The notes: generated from the sequence alone by a model not told the origin. Shown: positions 25,786 through 34,529, counted from the stretch's first letter. The stretch: DNA of 59,775 nucleotides from Jejubacter sp036620675 (GCA_036620675.1 JAZHEE010000026.1), one strand, 5' to 3'. A program made the numbers and translations.

Positions 25786-25826
25786 TGTGATATTTCTCAC
25801 AGTCATGGGCGAATGGCTTGCATAAA
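25786..25826 (+). promoter_or_regulatory. CRP site and promoter of the PTS-transketolase operon
   Basis: TGTGA (25786-25790) and TCACA (25797-25801) are separated by 6 bases, a perfect match to both CRP half-sites. CATAAA at 25821-25826 is a fair -10 element, which puts the CRP centre near -40, the class II activator position. The site begins 4 bp after the second repressor palindrome, so activation by CRP-cAMP and repression by the LacI-type protein probably meet at one promoter. Confidence 0.75.
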
Positions 25827-25863
25827 GTTTGTCCATTCCGCAACGGAGGTTCGGGAGGTGAAA

Positions 25864-26307
25864 ATGCTGAGTCGCTGGCTGAACGACACCACCATTCAAC
25901 TGGCAAAGGGGATGGACGACTGGCAGCAGGCCCTGGCGTACTGTGCGCGACCATTACTGGAAACCGGCGTAATCACGCCAGATTATCTTGAGGCTATTCA
26001 GGAGCAGCACCGCCAGTTGGGGCCTTACTTTGTGTTGGCACCCGGTCTGGCCATGCCCCATGCCCGCCCGGAAGAAGGGGCGTTGGCTACCGGGCTGGCG
26101 CTATTAAAGCTGGAGCATGGAGTGGTATTTGGCAGCGCTGAACATGATCCCGTGGATTTGATTATTTTACTGGCGGCGGCTGATAACCATAGCCATATTG
26201 ATGCGCTTGCGGCATTGGCGGAGCTTTTTTCGAACGCCGCCGATCTGGCCCGGCTTCATTCGGCGAGCAGCCGGGAAGAAATAAAGGCGATTATCGCCGG
26301 ATACTAA
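25864..26307 (+). CDS. PTS EIIA component, ascorbate/SgaA-like
   Basis: The product is 147 aa from the ATG at 25864, behind GGGAGGTGAAA. It is a fructose/mannitol-type EIIA domain of the L-ascorbate (UlaC/SgaA) group and would carry phosphate from HPr to EIIB. The phosphorylated His lies in LAPGLAMPHARPEEGA, near residue 66. The frame is open upstream to 25729, across the CRP site, and that start is rejected. It is the first gene of an operon with EIIB, EIIC and two transketolase halves. Salmonella carries a similar gene set next to yfcD. Substrate unknown. Confidence 0.9.
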   Translation: MLSRWLNDTTIQLAKGMDDWQQALAYCARPLLETGVITPDYLEAIQEQHRQLGPYFVLAPGLAMPHARPEEGALATGLALLKLEHGVVFGSAEHDPVDLIILLAAADNHSHIDALAALAELFSNAADLARLHSASSREEIKAIIAGY

Positions 26308-26380
26308 ATAAATAGCGCGTAATTTATTTGCTGTAATTATCTGCGGCATACATTTCTGTTACCCAAAAACAAGGTGAATA

Positions 26381-26650
26381 ATGATGAAGATTATGGCGGT
26401 GTGTGGTTCAGGACTCGGCAGTAGTTTTATGGTCGAGATGAATATCAAAAAAATACTAAAAAAAATGGCAATAGAGGCGGAGGTAGAACATGCCGATCTG
26501 GCCTCTGCTACCGCAGATGCGGCCGACCTGTTCGTGATGGCGAAAGATATTGCCGCCAGCGCCAGCGTACCGGAAGACAAACTGGTGATTATCGATAATA
26601 TCATCGATATCAATGAGCTGGAAGCGCGGCTGCGTGCCTACTTTTCCTGA
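26381..26650 (+). CDS. PTS EIIB component, ascorbate/SgaB-like
   Basis: The product is 89 aa. It is a lactose/ascorbate-type EIIB domain. The phosphorylated Cys is in the N-terminal P-loop VCGSGLGSS (Cys8). It would pass phosphate from EIIA to the sugar carried by EIIC. AAGG at 26371-26374 sits 6 bases before the first of two adjacent ATGs. A 73-bp gap to EIIA contains no clear hairpin. Confidence 0.9.
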   Translation: MMKIMAVCGSGLGSSFMVEMNIKKILKKMAIEAEVEHADLASATADAADLFVMAKDIAASASVPEDKLVIIDNIIDINELEARLRAYFS

Positions 26651-26677
26651 AATAACTTCTGAACATCGGGTGGAATT

Positions 26678-28054
26678 ATGCTGAGTTTCATCGTCGATAT
26701 ATTAAAAGTGCCTGCAATTCTGGTGGGTGTTATCGCTCTTATTGGACTGCTGGCGCAAAAAAAAGGATTTTCTGATGTAGTAAAAGGCACCATAAAAACA
26801 ATTTTGGGTTTTGTGGTGTTAGGCGGCGGAGCAACGGTATTGGTCAGTTCGTTAAATCCGCTGGGTGGAATCTTTGAGCATGCATTTAATATTCAGGGCA
26901 TCATTCCCAATAATGAAGCGATAGTCTCTATCGCGCTTGATAAGTATGGCGCATCAACGGCGCTGATCATGGCATTTGGGATGGTGGCGAATATTGTTGT
27001 GGCGCGATTTACCCGCTTGAAGTTTATCTTCCTGACCGGCCACCACACCTTTTATATGGCCTGCATGATTAGCGTCATCCTGACGGTGGCCGGTTTTGAA
27101 GGGGTGGCGCTGGTATTTACCGGATCGTTGCTGTTAGGTCTGGTGATGGCCTTTTTCCCGGCGCTGGCCCAGCGCTATATGCGGCGTATCACCGGTAATG
27201 ATGATATTGCTTTTGGTCACTTCGGAACCCTTGGCTATGTGCTGGCGGGGTGGATAGGCGGCCTGTGCGGCAGAGGATCGCGTTCGACCGAAGAGATGAA
27301 CCTGCCAAAGAACCTGAGCTTTCTGCGTGATAGCTCTATTTCCATCTCGCTGACGATGATCGTCATCTACATGATTCTGGCAGTGTGCGCCGGGCGAGAC
27401 TACGTCGAAGGCGAACTTAGTGCCGGTCAAAACTTCCTGGTCTACGCCATTATTCAGGCTATTACCTTCGCCGCCGGGGTATTCATCATCCTTCAGGGCG
27501 TGCGGTTGATTCTGGCGGAGATCGTTCCGGCCTTTACCGGATTTTCCGAGAAGCTGGTGCCGAATGCCCGCCCGGCTCTGGACTGCCCGGTGGTCTATCC
27601 CTATGCCCCTAATGCGGTACTGATTGGCTTTTTGTTTAGCTTTCTCGGCGGCCTCGTGGGGTTGTTTCTGCTGGGCCAGTTCAGGCTGGTACTGATCCTG
27701 CCTGGGGTGGTTCCGCACTTTTTTACCGGCGCCACGGCGGGCGTTTTCGGCAATGCCACGGGCGGGCGGCGCGGCGCCATGCTGGGCGCTTTTGCTAACG
27801 GTCTTTTGATTACCTTTTTGCCGGTGCTGCTGCTGCCGGTACTGGGTGCGTTGGGGTTTGCCAATACCACCTTCTCGGATGCCGATTTTGGGGTCGTAGG
27901 GATTGTCCTGGGGAATCTGGCACGCTGGCTGTCGCCGCTACAGATTACCGGCGCGGTGGTGGCGGTGTTTGTGCTGCTGGTGGCGGTGGCTTTTCTGATG
28001 AAGGGTAAACCGGTACGTAGCAGCAATCACGAGGAGAGAGGAGGAGCTAAATGA
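26678..28054 (+). CDS. PTS EIIC permease, ascorbate/UlaA-like
   Basis: The product is 458 aa with about 10-11 membrane helices. It is of the UlaA/SgaT family of PTS permeases (TRAP-like names are a misnomer in older annotations). LTGHHTFYMA, HFGTLGYVLAGWIGG and PGVVPHFFTGATAGVFGNATGGRRGA are conserved family stretches. It would import and phosphorylate an ascorbate-like or pentose/pentitol-type substrate together with the EIIA and EIIB upstream. Its end overlaps the transketolase start by 4 bp. Confidence 0.9.
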   Translation: MLSFIVDILKVPAILVGVIALIGLLAQKKGFSDVVKGTIKTILGFVVLGGGATVLVSSLNPLGGIFEHAFNIQGIIPNNEAIVSIALDKYGASTALIMAFGMVANIVVARFTRLKFIFLTGHHTFYMACMISVILTVAGFEGVALVFTGSLLLGLVMAFFPALAQRYMRRITGNDDIAFGHFGTLGYVLAGWIGGLCGRGSRSTEEMNLPKNLSFLRDSSISISLTMIVIYMILAVCAGRDYVEGELSAGQNFLVYAIIQAITFAAGVFIILQGVRLILAEIVPAFTGFSEKLVPNARPALDCPVVYPYAPNAVLIGFLFSFLGGLVGLFLLGQFRLVLILPGVVPHFFTGATAGVFGNATGGRRGAMLGAFANGLLITFLPVLLLPVLGALGFANTTFSDADFGVVGIVLGNLARWLSPLQITGAVVAVFVLLVAVAFLMKGKPVRSSNHEERGGAK

Positions 28055-28887
28055 TGATGTCGGATAGCGAACTCACGCGCCTGGCGCGAGCCATTCGTAT
28101 TGAGACACTGAAAATGCTGAACCATCTTGGGTTTGGTCATTATGGCGGCAGCATGTCGGTCGTAGAGACTCTGGCGGTGCTGTACGGTGACGTGATGCGT
28201 ATTGATCCCGCCAGACCCGACTGGCCGGAACGCGACTATTTCGTGCTGTCGAAAGGGCATGCCGGGCCGGCGCTTTACAGCACGCTGGCGCTGAAGGGAT
28301 TTTTTCCGCTGGAGGCGCTGGCGACGTTAAATCAGAACGGTACCCGCCTGCCGAGCCATCCCGATCGACTAAAAACCCCGGGTGTGGATGCCACGACCGG
28401 TTCGCTGGGGCAGGGGATCTCTATTGCGGCCGGGATAGCGCTTTCTCATAAGCTGGCGAATCGTTCAAATCGGGTGTTCTGTATCGTTGGCGATGGTGAG
28501 CTGAATGAAGGGCAGTGCTGGGAAGCCTTTCAGTTTATCGCCCACCACTGTCTGAACAATCTGCTGGTCTTTGTTGACTGGAATAAGCAACAGCTGGACG
28601 GTGAGCTGGATGACATTATCCGTCCCTTCGATCTGGCGGCAAAGTTTCGCGCTTTTGGCTTCGAAGTGCTGACCGTGAAGGGGGATGATATCGCGGCGCT
28701 GCATCAGGCGGCGAAGTCAGGTAGCGTAGCGGATGAACGTCCGCGATTAATCATTCTGGATAGCCGAAAAGGGCAAGGGGTACCCTGCCTCGAGGCGTTG
28801 AGTAATTCCCACCATCTGCGACTCAATAAGGAAATGCGGATGGCGCTGGAGCAGGCTGTCAGAGAGCTGGAGGTTATCAATGATTAA
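28051..28887 (+). CDS. Transketolase, N-terminal (TPP-binding) half
   Basis: The product is 278 aa. It corresponds to the thiamine diphosphate pyrophosphate-binding domain of a split transketolase. LSKGHAGPALYS, the metal/TPP motif GDGELNEGQCWEA and VDWNKQQLDG are visible. Three ATGs follow one another (28051, 28054, 28057). GAGGAG at 28041-28046 is spaced best for the second, so the true product may be one residue shorter. It overlaps the permease stop and, by 8 bp, its partner. With the next gene it would transfer two-carbon ketol units, presumably from the phosphate ester made by the PTS. Confidence 0.92.
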   Translation: MMMSDSELTRLARAIRIETLKMLNHLGFGHYGGSMSVVETLAVLYGDVMRIDPARPDWPERDYFVLSKGHAGPALYSTLALKGFFPLEALATLNQNGTRLPSHPDRLKTPGVDATTGSLGQGISIAAGIALSHKLANRSNRVFCIVGDGELNEGQCWEAFQFIAHHCLNNLLVFVDWNKQQLDGELDDIIRPFDLAAKFRAFGFEVLTVKGDDIAALHQAAKSGSVADERPRLIILDSRKGQGVPCLEALSNSHHLRLNKEMRMALEQAVRELEVIND

Positions 28888-29833
28888 GGTTGCCGTTCAT
28901 GGCGGAACAGATAGCGTGGAGATGCGCCGCGTTTATGCGCAGTTTGTCACGGAGCAGATCGAGGCCCAAAGCGGCATTATCGCGCTGGAGGCGGATCTGA
29001 TGAGCTCAATGGCGATGGACAGCGTGCAGCGCGACTATCCACAGCACGTTATCAACTGCGGCATTATGGAAGCCAATGCCGTTGGCGTGGCGGCAGGACT
29101 GGCGCTGACCGGGCGTCGTCCCTTTTTTCATACTTTTACCGCCTTTGCCAGCCGTCGCTGCTTTGATCAGCTGTTTATGGCGCTGGATTACCAGCGTAAC
29201 AGCGTCAAGGTGATTGCTTCCGATGCGGGGGTGACGGCCTGTCATAATGGCGGTACCCATATGTCGTTTGAGGATATGGGGATAGTACGCGGTCTGGCGC
29301 ATGCCGTGGTTCTGGAGGCGACGGATGCGGTCATGTTGCGCGGGCTGCTGGAGCAATTGATCGATATGGAGGGATTCTGCTGGTTGCGTACTATCCGCAA
29401 GCAGGCTGCTACCGTTTATCAACCGGGAAGCCAGTTTACTATCGGTAAAGGCAATGTGTTGCGCGACGGGCAGGATGTCACGCTTATTGCTAACGGTATT
29501 ATGGTCGCCGAGGCGCGTCAGGCGGCACAATTGCTGGAACAGCAGGGGGTGAGCGCCGCCGTGATCGACATGTTTACGCTTAAGCCCATCGATCGTCAGT
29601 TGATTATCAGGTATGCGCGGCAGACGGGGCGTATCGTAACCTGTGAGAATCACAGTATCAATAATGGTCTGGGCTCAGCCGTCGCCGAAGTGTTGGGTGA
29701 GTCCTGCCCGACTCCGATGCGGCGCGTGGGGGTGAAGGGACGTTATGGCCAGGTGGGAACCCAGGCGTTTCTGCAACAGGAATATGGTCTGACGGCCCAG
29801 GATATCGTCGCGGCGGCACGTGAACTGCTGTAA
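28880..29833 (+). CDS. Transketolase, C-terminal (pyrimidine-binding) half
   Basis: The product is 317 aa and is the pyrimidine-binding plus C-terminal domains of the split transketolase. The catalytic Glu that activates TPP is in NCGIMEANAVGVAAGLA. FFHTFTAFASRRCFDQL and GRIVTCENHSINNGLGSAVAE are typical. It forms the heterotetrameric enzyme with the preceding gene, with an 8-bp overlap that couples their translation. It closes the five-gene operon, and a hairpin follows at 29839. Confidence 0.92.
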   Translation: MIKVAVHGGTDSVEMRRVYAQFVTEQIEAQSGIIALEADLMSSMAMDSVQRDYPQHVINCGIMEANAVGVAAGLALTGRRPFFHTFTAFASRRCFDQLFMALDYQRNSVKVIASDAGVTACHNGGTHMSFEDMGIVRGLAHAVVLEATDAVMLRGLLEQLIDMEGFCWLRTIRKQAATVYQPGSQFTIGKGNVLRDGQDVTLIANGIMVAEARQAAQLLEQQGVSAAVIDMFTLKPIDRQLIIRYARQTGRIVTCENHSINNGLGSAVAEVLGESCPTPMRRVGVKGRYGQVGTQAFLQQEYGLTAQDIVAAARELL

Positions 29834-29838
29834 CAGCT

Positions 29839-29857
29839 CCCCCGCCTCAGGCGGGGG
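29839..29857. terminator. Hairpin between convergent transketolase and M20 genes
   Basis: CCCCCGCC (29839-29846) pairs with GGCGGGGG (29850-29857) across a 3-base loop. It sits between the stops of two convergent genes, 5 bp after the transketolase. Neither side has a long T-run, so efficiency as an intrinsic terminator is uncertain. Confidence 0.55.
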
Positions 29858-29870
29858 ATGTTCATTCCAC

Positions 29871-30982
29871 TTACAGTAACTCCATCACCCGGCGCAGCAG
29901 GCGAATACGCGGTTCGATACTGGCGATTTCCAGATATTCCGCCGGGCTGTGGAACCCGGCGCCGATAGGCCCCAGGCCATCAAGCGTCGGTATCCCCAGT
30001 GCCGCGGTGTGATTGGCATCGCTGCCGCCGCCTACCGACTGCCAGTGGATATCTATCCCTTCGTCGGCACCGGCCTGCTCGACAAGTTGCATCAGCGCAT
30101 CCGTGCCTGGTACCGGGGCCATGGCGGGTTTGTGAGTCACCAGGGAGACCTGAACGGTAACGCCTTCCAGTAACCCACGGGCGCACAGGGCGCGTAGCGC
30201 GTGATCCACCCGCTGATACTCCTCGTTGTGCCAGAAGCGCAGATCGATTTCCGCTTCGGCATGGGCCGCTACCACGTTGCCGGCATCGCCGCCGCTTATT
30301 ACCCCGACGTTCAGCGTGGTGCCGGATTCCGGATCGGCCAGCGCCTGCAAGGCCAGCACCGCTTTCGCCAGGGCTATGATGGCGGAACGTCCTTTTTCCG
30401 GCTCATTCCCGGCATGGGCGGCAACGCCGCTGAAGCTTATCCGGTACCCAGCCATGCCTTTGCGGGCCTTCACCAGCGCACCATTGGCACGGGCGGATTC
30501 GCAGACCAGTACCGCGCGAGAGCGGCGCGCACATTGCTCGATCCATTCACGGGAGTGTTCAGAGCCGGTTTCTTCGTCCGGGTTCATCATGACGGCGATG
30601 GCGAGCCGGGACTTATGCTGTTGCTCCAACTGACGTATTGCCCACAGAATATTAAGCAGTCCACTTTTCATATCGGAAACGCCCGGGCCGTAAGCCCGTT
30701 CCGCATCCCGGGTCAGGGGACGCAGAGCGACGGTACCCGGCGGAAAAACGGTATCGAGATGGCCGATCAGCAGCAGATCGTAGCGTTCGGCATCGGGACG
30801 GTTGGTGACGAACAGCCCGGGGCCGACGCTATCCCCAAGGTTAACGGTTTTGACCTCCAGCCTTCGTCGCGCCATAGTTCGGCGAGAATATCGGCTACCC
30901 TTGCCACGCCTTCGGGCGTATGGGTGCCGCAGTCAATGTTAACCAGATGGCCCAGTTCAGCAAAGTAACGCTCCAAATCCAT
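29871..30982 (-). pseudogene. M20-family metallopeptidase, interrupted by a one-base frameshift
   Basis: The 5' part (30982 down to about 30857) encodes 42 residues ending ...WRDEGW in one frame. The rest (334 codons, to 29871) continues in another frame. Inserting one base near 30857 (TGGAGG to TGGGAGG) joins them as DEGWEVKTVNLGDS, giving one protein of about 370 aa, the normal length of CPG2-like M20 carboxypeptidases. Metal-site motifs are intact downstream: GHLDTVFPPG, SDMKSGLLN, NPDEETGSEHSREW. It lies 12 bp after yjiG with a good GGAG site, so it was the third gene of that operon. A sequencing error cannot be excluded. Confidence 0.8.
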
Positions 30983-30994
30983 ATTACGACTCCA

Positions 30995-31459
30995 TTACAG
31001 AATGACGCGCATCAGCAGCATCGCCAGTAGCGCATTAATGACCGAGATAATAATCATCAGCGGGATACGTTTACCCCGGGTGCCGGTTACCCCCAGAATA
31101 CGGCCCAGATACTGAACCTGAGATCCCATCAGATAGATGGCCGGTGCCAGGATGGCGAGGTGTTCGCCGGTTAAAATGCCTTTATCAAACAGCCCGATAG
31201 CGACGCCCACGCCGCCGCCCATCGACATCCAACTGCCGATAAGTACCGCGGCAGCCTCGCCTGGCAGGCCAAACAGCCCCATCAGCGGGGCGAATATCAG
31301 CCCCAGCCCTTTCAGGGCGCCGGTAATTTCCAGTGCCTTAATCAGAATAAAGGCCATCACCACATTGGGCAGGGTGCTGGTGGTGGCGATATTCCAGCCT
31401 TTACGAGCACCGGCGACAAAGATATCGGTAATTACCGGGTTTTGGGTTGGGCCGCTCAT
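30995..31459 (-). CDS. yjiG: YjiG-family inner-membrane protein (nucleoside-recognition/Gate domain)
   Basis: The product is 154 aa (153 in E. coli YjiG). It is a hydrophobic protein with about four helices and the nucleoside-recognition (Gate, SpmB-like) domain; GSWMSMGGGVGVAIGLFDKG is characteristic. It overlaps yjiH by 1 bp (TGATG). In E. coli yjiH-yjiG precede iadA, an isoaspartyl dipeptidase. Here they precede an M20 peptidase, so a role in the uptake or handling of a peptide or acyl-amino acid is inferred. Not at the E. coli location. Confidence 0.85.
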   Translation of the reverse strand: MSGPTQNPVITDIFVAGARKGWNIATTSTLPNVVMAFILIKALEITGALKGLGLIFAPLMGLFGLPGEAAAVLIGSWMSMGGGVGVAIGLFDKGILTGEHLAILAPAIYLMGSQVQYLGRILGVTGTRGKRIPLMIIISVINALLAMLLMRVIL

Positions 31460-32172
31460 CAGCTCTCCTCCTGTGCGCTTTGTGGTTTGCGGCGCTGCAA
31501 TTTCAGCGCCAGGCGCAGCAGGTTGGCGCCGAAAATTTTCATGATGAACATCACAGCCACGCAGGCGCCGATAGAGGTGGGAACCGCAGGCGTACCGTCC
31601 GCCAGCATCAGGGTGAAAAGGATAGCGCCGGAGGAGAAGAAGTTGGTGATCATCGCTCCTGCGGAGAACTGAAACATGCTAAAGACATCGCGCTCATCTT
31701 CGTCGATTTCGCCTTCATCCTGAAGATTGCGGGTCAGAGAGGCGCCGACATCGGTGCTTTGCAGGCTGCCAATAAGCGCCAGTCCCGCGCTGCCGGGTAG
31801 TCCCAGCAGCGGGCGCAACAGCGGCGTCAGCAGACGGCGCGCAGCGTGCAGGGCGCCGTAATGCTCCAGAACGTTGATCATGCCCAGAGCGAACATCACC
31901 GCAGGAATCAGCCCCAGGGCGAACAGAAAGCCATCCATAGCGCCGTGACCGCCGGTGCCACGAAAGGTGCTGGCGGTAGTAGTAAGGGCTTCGCCGTTCG
32001 TTCCTACGCCGCTCACCACTTTGCCGAAGGCGCCGTTCAGCGTGGTGAAATCAAATACGCCATACCACTGATTTCCCCCCAGCAGGCCAGAAAAGAAGAG
32101 GGCGGCGAACGCCAGCGCCAGCCAGGCGCCGGGGCCAACGCGCTCTGCGGGCGTCAGGGTGTGATTTTCCAT
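31459..32172 (-). CDS. yjiH: YjiH-family inner-membrane protein (nucleoside-recognition/Gate domain)
   Basis: The product is 237 aa (227 in E. coli YjiH). It is the SpmA-like partner of YjiG, with about five hydrophobic helices, a polar segment with QDEGEIDEDERDVFSMFQFSAGAM and SLQSTDVGASLTRN. An AAGGAG site precedes the ATG. It is the first gene of the yjiH-yjiG-M20 unit on the minus strand, with its promoter in the 198-bp gap before pta. Molecular function not established. Confidence 0.85.
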   Translation of the reverse strand: MENHTLTPAERVGPGAWLALAFAALFFSGLLGGNQWYGVFDFTTLNGAFGKVVSGVGTNGEALTTTASTFRGTGGHGAMDGFLFALGLIPAVMFALGMINVLEHYGALHAARRLLTPLLRPLLGLPGSAGLALIGSLQSTDVGASLTRNLQDEGEIDEDERDVFSMFQFSAGAMITNFFSSGAILFTLMLADGTPAVPTSIGACVAVMFIMKIFGANLLRLALKLQRRKPQSAQEES

Positions 32173-32325
32173 ATCGTCTCCTTATTGAAGTAGCATGAAT
32201 AGCTAAAGACGATACAGTTTTTTCCGTTGTGCGCGCAGGTGAACTGATTCAGGTCATATTTGGCGCCGAAGGGAAAAGGCGGAAATAGAAAGTGTGACGG
32301 GGAATGGATTCAGGAGTCAGAAACG

Positions 32326-32353
32326 TCCGGGCCGCCCCGAAGGGCGGCCCGGA
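32326..32353 (-). terminator. Terminator hairpin of ackA-pta
   Basis: TCCGGGCCGCCC and GGGCGGCCCGGA form a perfect 12-bp stem with a 4-base loop that reads TTCG on the minus strand, the very stable UUCG tetraloop. It starts 18 bp after the pta stop and is followed on the minus strand by CGTTTCT. The T-run is short, but stem strength and position support termination. Confidence 0.7.
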
Positions 32354-32370
32354 AATCAGCGCGCCACAGC

Positions 32371-34509
32371 TTACTGCTGGGTGGACTGAATCGCGGTCAG
32401 CGCGATGGTGTAGACGATATCGTCGACCAGTGCGCCGCGGGACAGATCGTTCACCGGCTTACGCATACCCTGCAGCATCGGCCCGATGGAGATCAGGTCG
32501 GCAGAACGCTGTACGGCTTTGTAAGTGGTGTTACCGGTGTTCAGATCCGGGAAGATGAAGACGGTAGCGCGACCAGCAACCGGAGAGTTCGGCGCTTTGG
32601 ATTTAGCTACGTCGGCCATTACGGCGGCGTCGTACTGCAGCGGGCCGTCGATCATCAGATCCGGGCGTTTTTCCTGCGCCAGACGGGTGGCTTCACGCAC
32701 TTTTTCTACGTCGCTGCCCGCGCCGGAGTTACCGGTGGAGTAGGAGAGCATCGCCACACGCGGCTCGATGCCGAAAGCGGCGGCGGAGTCGGCGGACTGA
32801 ATCGCGATTTCAGCCAGCTGCTCGGCGGTCGGATCCGGGTTGATTGCGCAGTCGCCGTAAACATAAACCTGTTCCGGCAGCAGCATAAAGAACACGGAGG
32901 AAACCAGCGAGCTGCCCGGAGCGGTTTTGATCAGCTGCAGTGGCGGACGGATGGTGTTGGCGGTGGTATGAACCGCGCCGGACACCAGACCGTCGACTTC
33001 GTCCTGCTCCAGCATCATGGTGCCCAGCACCACGTTGTCTTCCAGCTGTTCACGAGCGACGGCTTCAGTCATGCCCTTGTTCTTACGAAGCTCGACCAGA
33101 CGAGCGACGTAGCTTTCACGCACGACATCCGGATCGACGATTTCGATGCCGGCGCCGAGCTCAACGCCCTGAGAAGCCGCAACGCGGTTCACCTCATCCG
33201 GGTTACCCAGCAGTACGCAGGTCGCGATGCCGCGCTGTGCGCAGATGGCAGCCGCTTTGACGGTACGCGGCTCGTCGCCTTCCGGCAGCACCACGCGCTT
33301 ACCCGCTTTACGCGCCAGCTCGGTGAGCTGGTAGCGGAAGGCCGGCGGAGAGAGGCGACGGCTGCGTTCGGAAGTGGCGGTCAGAGAGTCGATCCACGCC
33401 TGGCTGATGTGGCTGGCCACATATTCCTGAACCTTCTCGATACGCTCGTGGTCATCCACCGGTACTTCGAGGTTGAAACTCTGCAGGCTCAGCGAGGTCT
33501 GCCAGGTGTTGGTGTTCACCATAAAGACCGGCAGGCCGGTGCTGAAGGCGCGTTCGCACAGCTTAGCGATGCGCTCATCCATCTGATAGCCGCCGGTCAG
33601 CAGCAGGGCGCCGATCTCAACGCCGTTCATGGCGGCGAGGCAGGCGGCGACCAGTACGTCGGGACGGTCAGCGGAAGTCACCAGCAGGGAGCCAGGGCGG
33701 AAGTGCTCCAGCATATGGGGAATGCTGCGGGCGCAGAAGGTCACGGATTTCACGCGACGGGTGTTGATGTCGCCTTCGTTGATAATGTCGGCATTCAGGT
33801 GGCGAGCCATATCGATGGCGCGGGTGGCTATCAGATCGAAGCTCCACGGCACGGCGCCCAGCACCGGCAGCGGGCTGGTTTCCTGCAGTTGTTTCGGTTC
33901 GATGTGAATGACCTGGGCTTTGGTAGAATCGTCGAAGATCTCTGAGAGATCCGGGCGAGTACGGCCCTGCTCGTCAACCGGCGCGTTCAGCTTGTTGACG
34001 ATAACGCCGGTGATGTTAGTGTTCTTCGCGCCGCCGAAGCTGCTGCGGGTCAGTTCCAGACGCTCTTTGATCTGCTCCGGTGTGTCGGTACCCGGGGCGG
34101 TCACAAAAACGATTTCCGCATTCAGCGTTTTGGCTATCTCATAGTTCAGAGACTGGGCGAACTGGTGTTTGCGGGTCGGTACCAGGCCTTCAACCAGCAC
34201 CACTTCCGCGTCTTTGGTGTTCGCGTGATAGTTGGCGATGATCTCTTCCATCAGCTCGTCTTTCTGGTTGCTGGATAGCAACGATTCGACGTGGCTCATG
34301 CGCAGCGGCTCGGCGGCCGGCAGGTCGGAGTTAGCGCGGATGATATTGGTGGTCTGGTCAGGCGCATCGCCGCCGCTGCGCGGCTGGGCGATGGGTTTGA
34401 AGACGCTCAGGCGAACGCCTTTACGCTCCATAGCGCGGATCACGCCGAGGCTGACGCTGGTCAGGCCGACGCTGGTTCCGGTTGGAATAAGCATGATGAT
34501 ACGGGACAC
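32371..34509 (-). CDS. pta: Phosphate acetyltransferase Pta
   Basis: The product is 712 aa (714 in E. coli). It converts acetyl-CoA and phosphate to acetyl phosphate and CoA, working with AckA in acetate overflow and assimilation. The N-terminal P-loop-like regulatory domain starts MSRIIMLIPTGTSVGLTSVS, a DRTGG domain lies in the middle (about 220-340), and the C-terminal catalytic PTA_PTB domain (from about 390, KRVVLPEGDEPRT) contains SYSTGNSGAGSDVEKV. It is co-transcribed with ackA, 81 bp downstream of it, with two hairpins in the gap. Confidence 0.97.
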   Translation of the reverse strand: MSRIIMLIPTGTSVGLTSVSLGVIRAMERKGVRLSVFKPIAQPRSGGDAPDQTTNIIRANSDLPAAEPLRMSHVESLLSSNQKDELMEEIIANYHANTKDAEVVLVEGLVPTRKHQFAQSLNYEIAKTLNAEIVFVTAPGTDTPEQIKERLELTRSSFGGAKNTNITGVIVNKLNAPVDEQGRTRPDLSEIFDDSTKAQVIHIEPKQLQETSPLPVLGAVPWSFDLIATRAIDMARHLNADIINEGDINTRRVKSVTFCARSIPHMLEHFRPGSLLVTSADRPDVLVAACLAAMNGVEIGALLLTGGYQMDERIAKLCERAFSTGLPVFMVNTNTWQTSLSLQSFNLEVPVDDHERIEKVQEYVASHISQAWIDSLTATSERSRRLSPPAFRYQLTELARKAGKRVVLPEGDEPRTVKAAAICAQRGIATCVLLGNPDEVNRVAASQGVELGAGIEIVDPDVVRESYVARLVELRKNKGMTEAVAREQLEDNVVLGTMMLEQDEVDGLVSGAVHTTANTIRPPLQLIKTAPGSSLVSSVFFMLLPEQVYVYGDCAINPDPTAEQLAEIAIQSADSAAAFGIEPRVAMLSYSTGNSGAGSDVEKVREATRLAQEKRPDLMIDGPLQYDAAVMADVAKSKAPNSPVAGRATVFIFPDLNTGNTTYKAVQRSADLISIGPMLQGMRKPVNDLSRGALVDDIVYTIALTAIQSTQQ

Positions 34510-34529
34510 GATTTATCCTCTTGCTGCAG

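Noticed and set aside
30850..30870. Programmed frameshifting as the explanation for the M20 gene
   Set aside because: There is no slippery heptamer, Shine-Dalgarno-like stimulator or pseudoknot at the site, and M20 peptidases are not known to use recoding. A one-base deletion or error is simpler.
32260..33945. 561-codon open frame on the plus strand opposite pta
   Set aside because: It lies wholly antisense to pta and its product has the His/Gln/Arg-rich composition expected of the complement of a GC-rich gene. No family resemblance.
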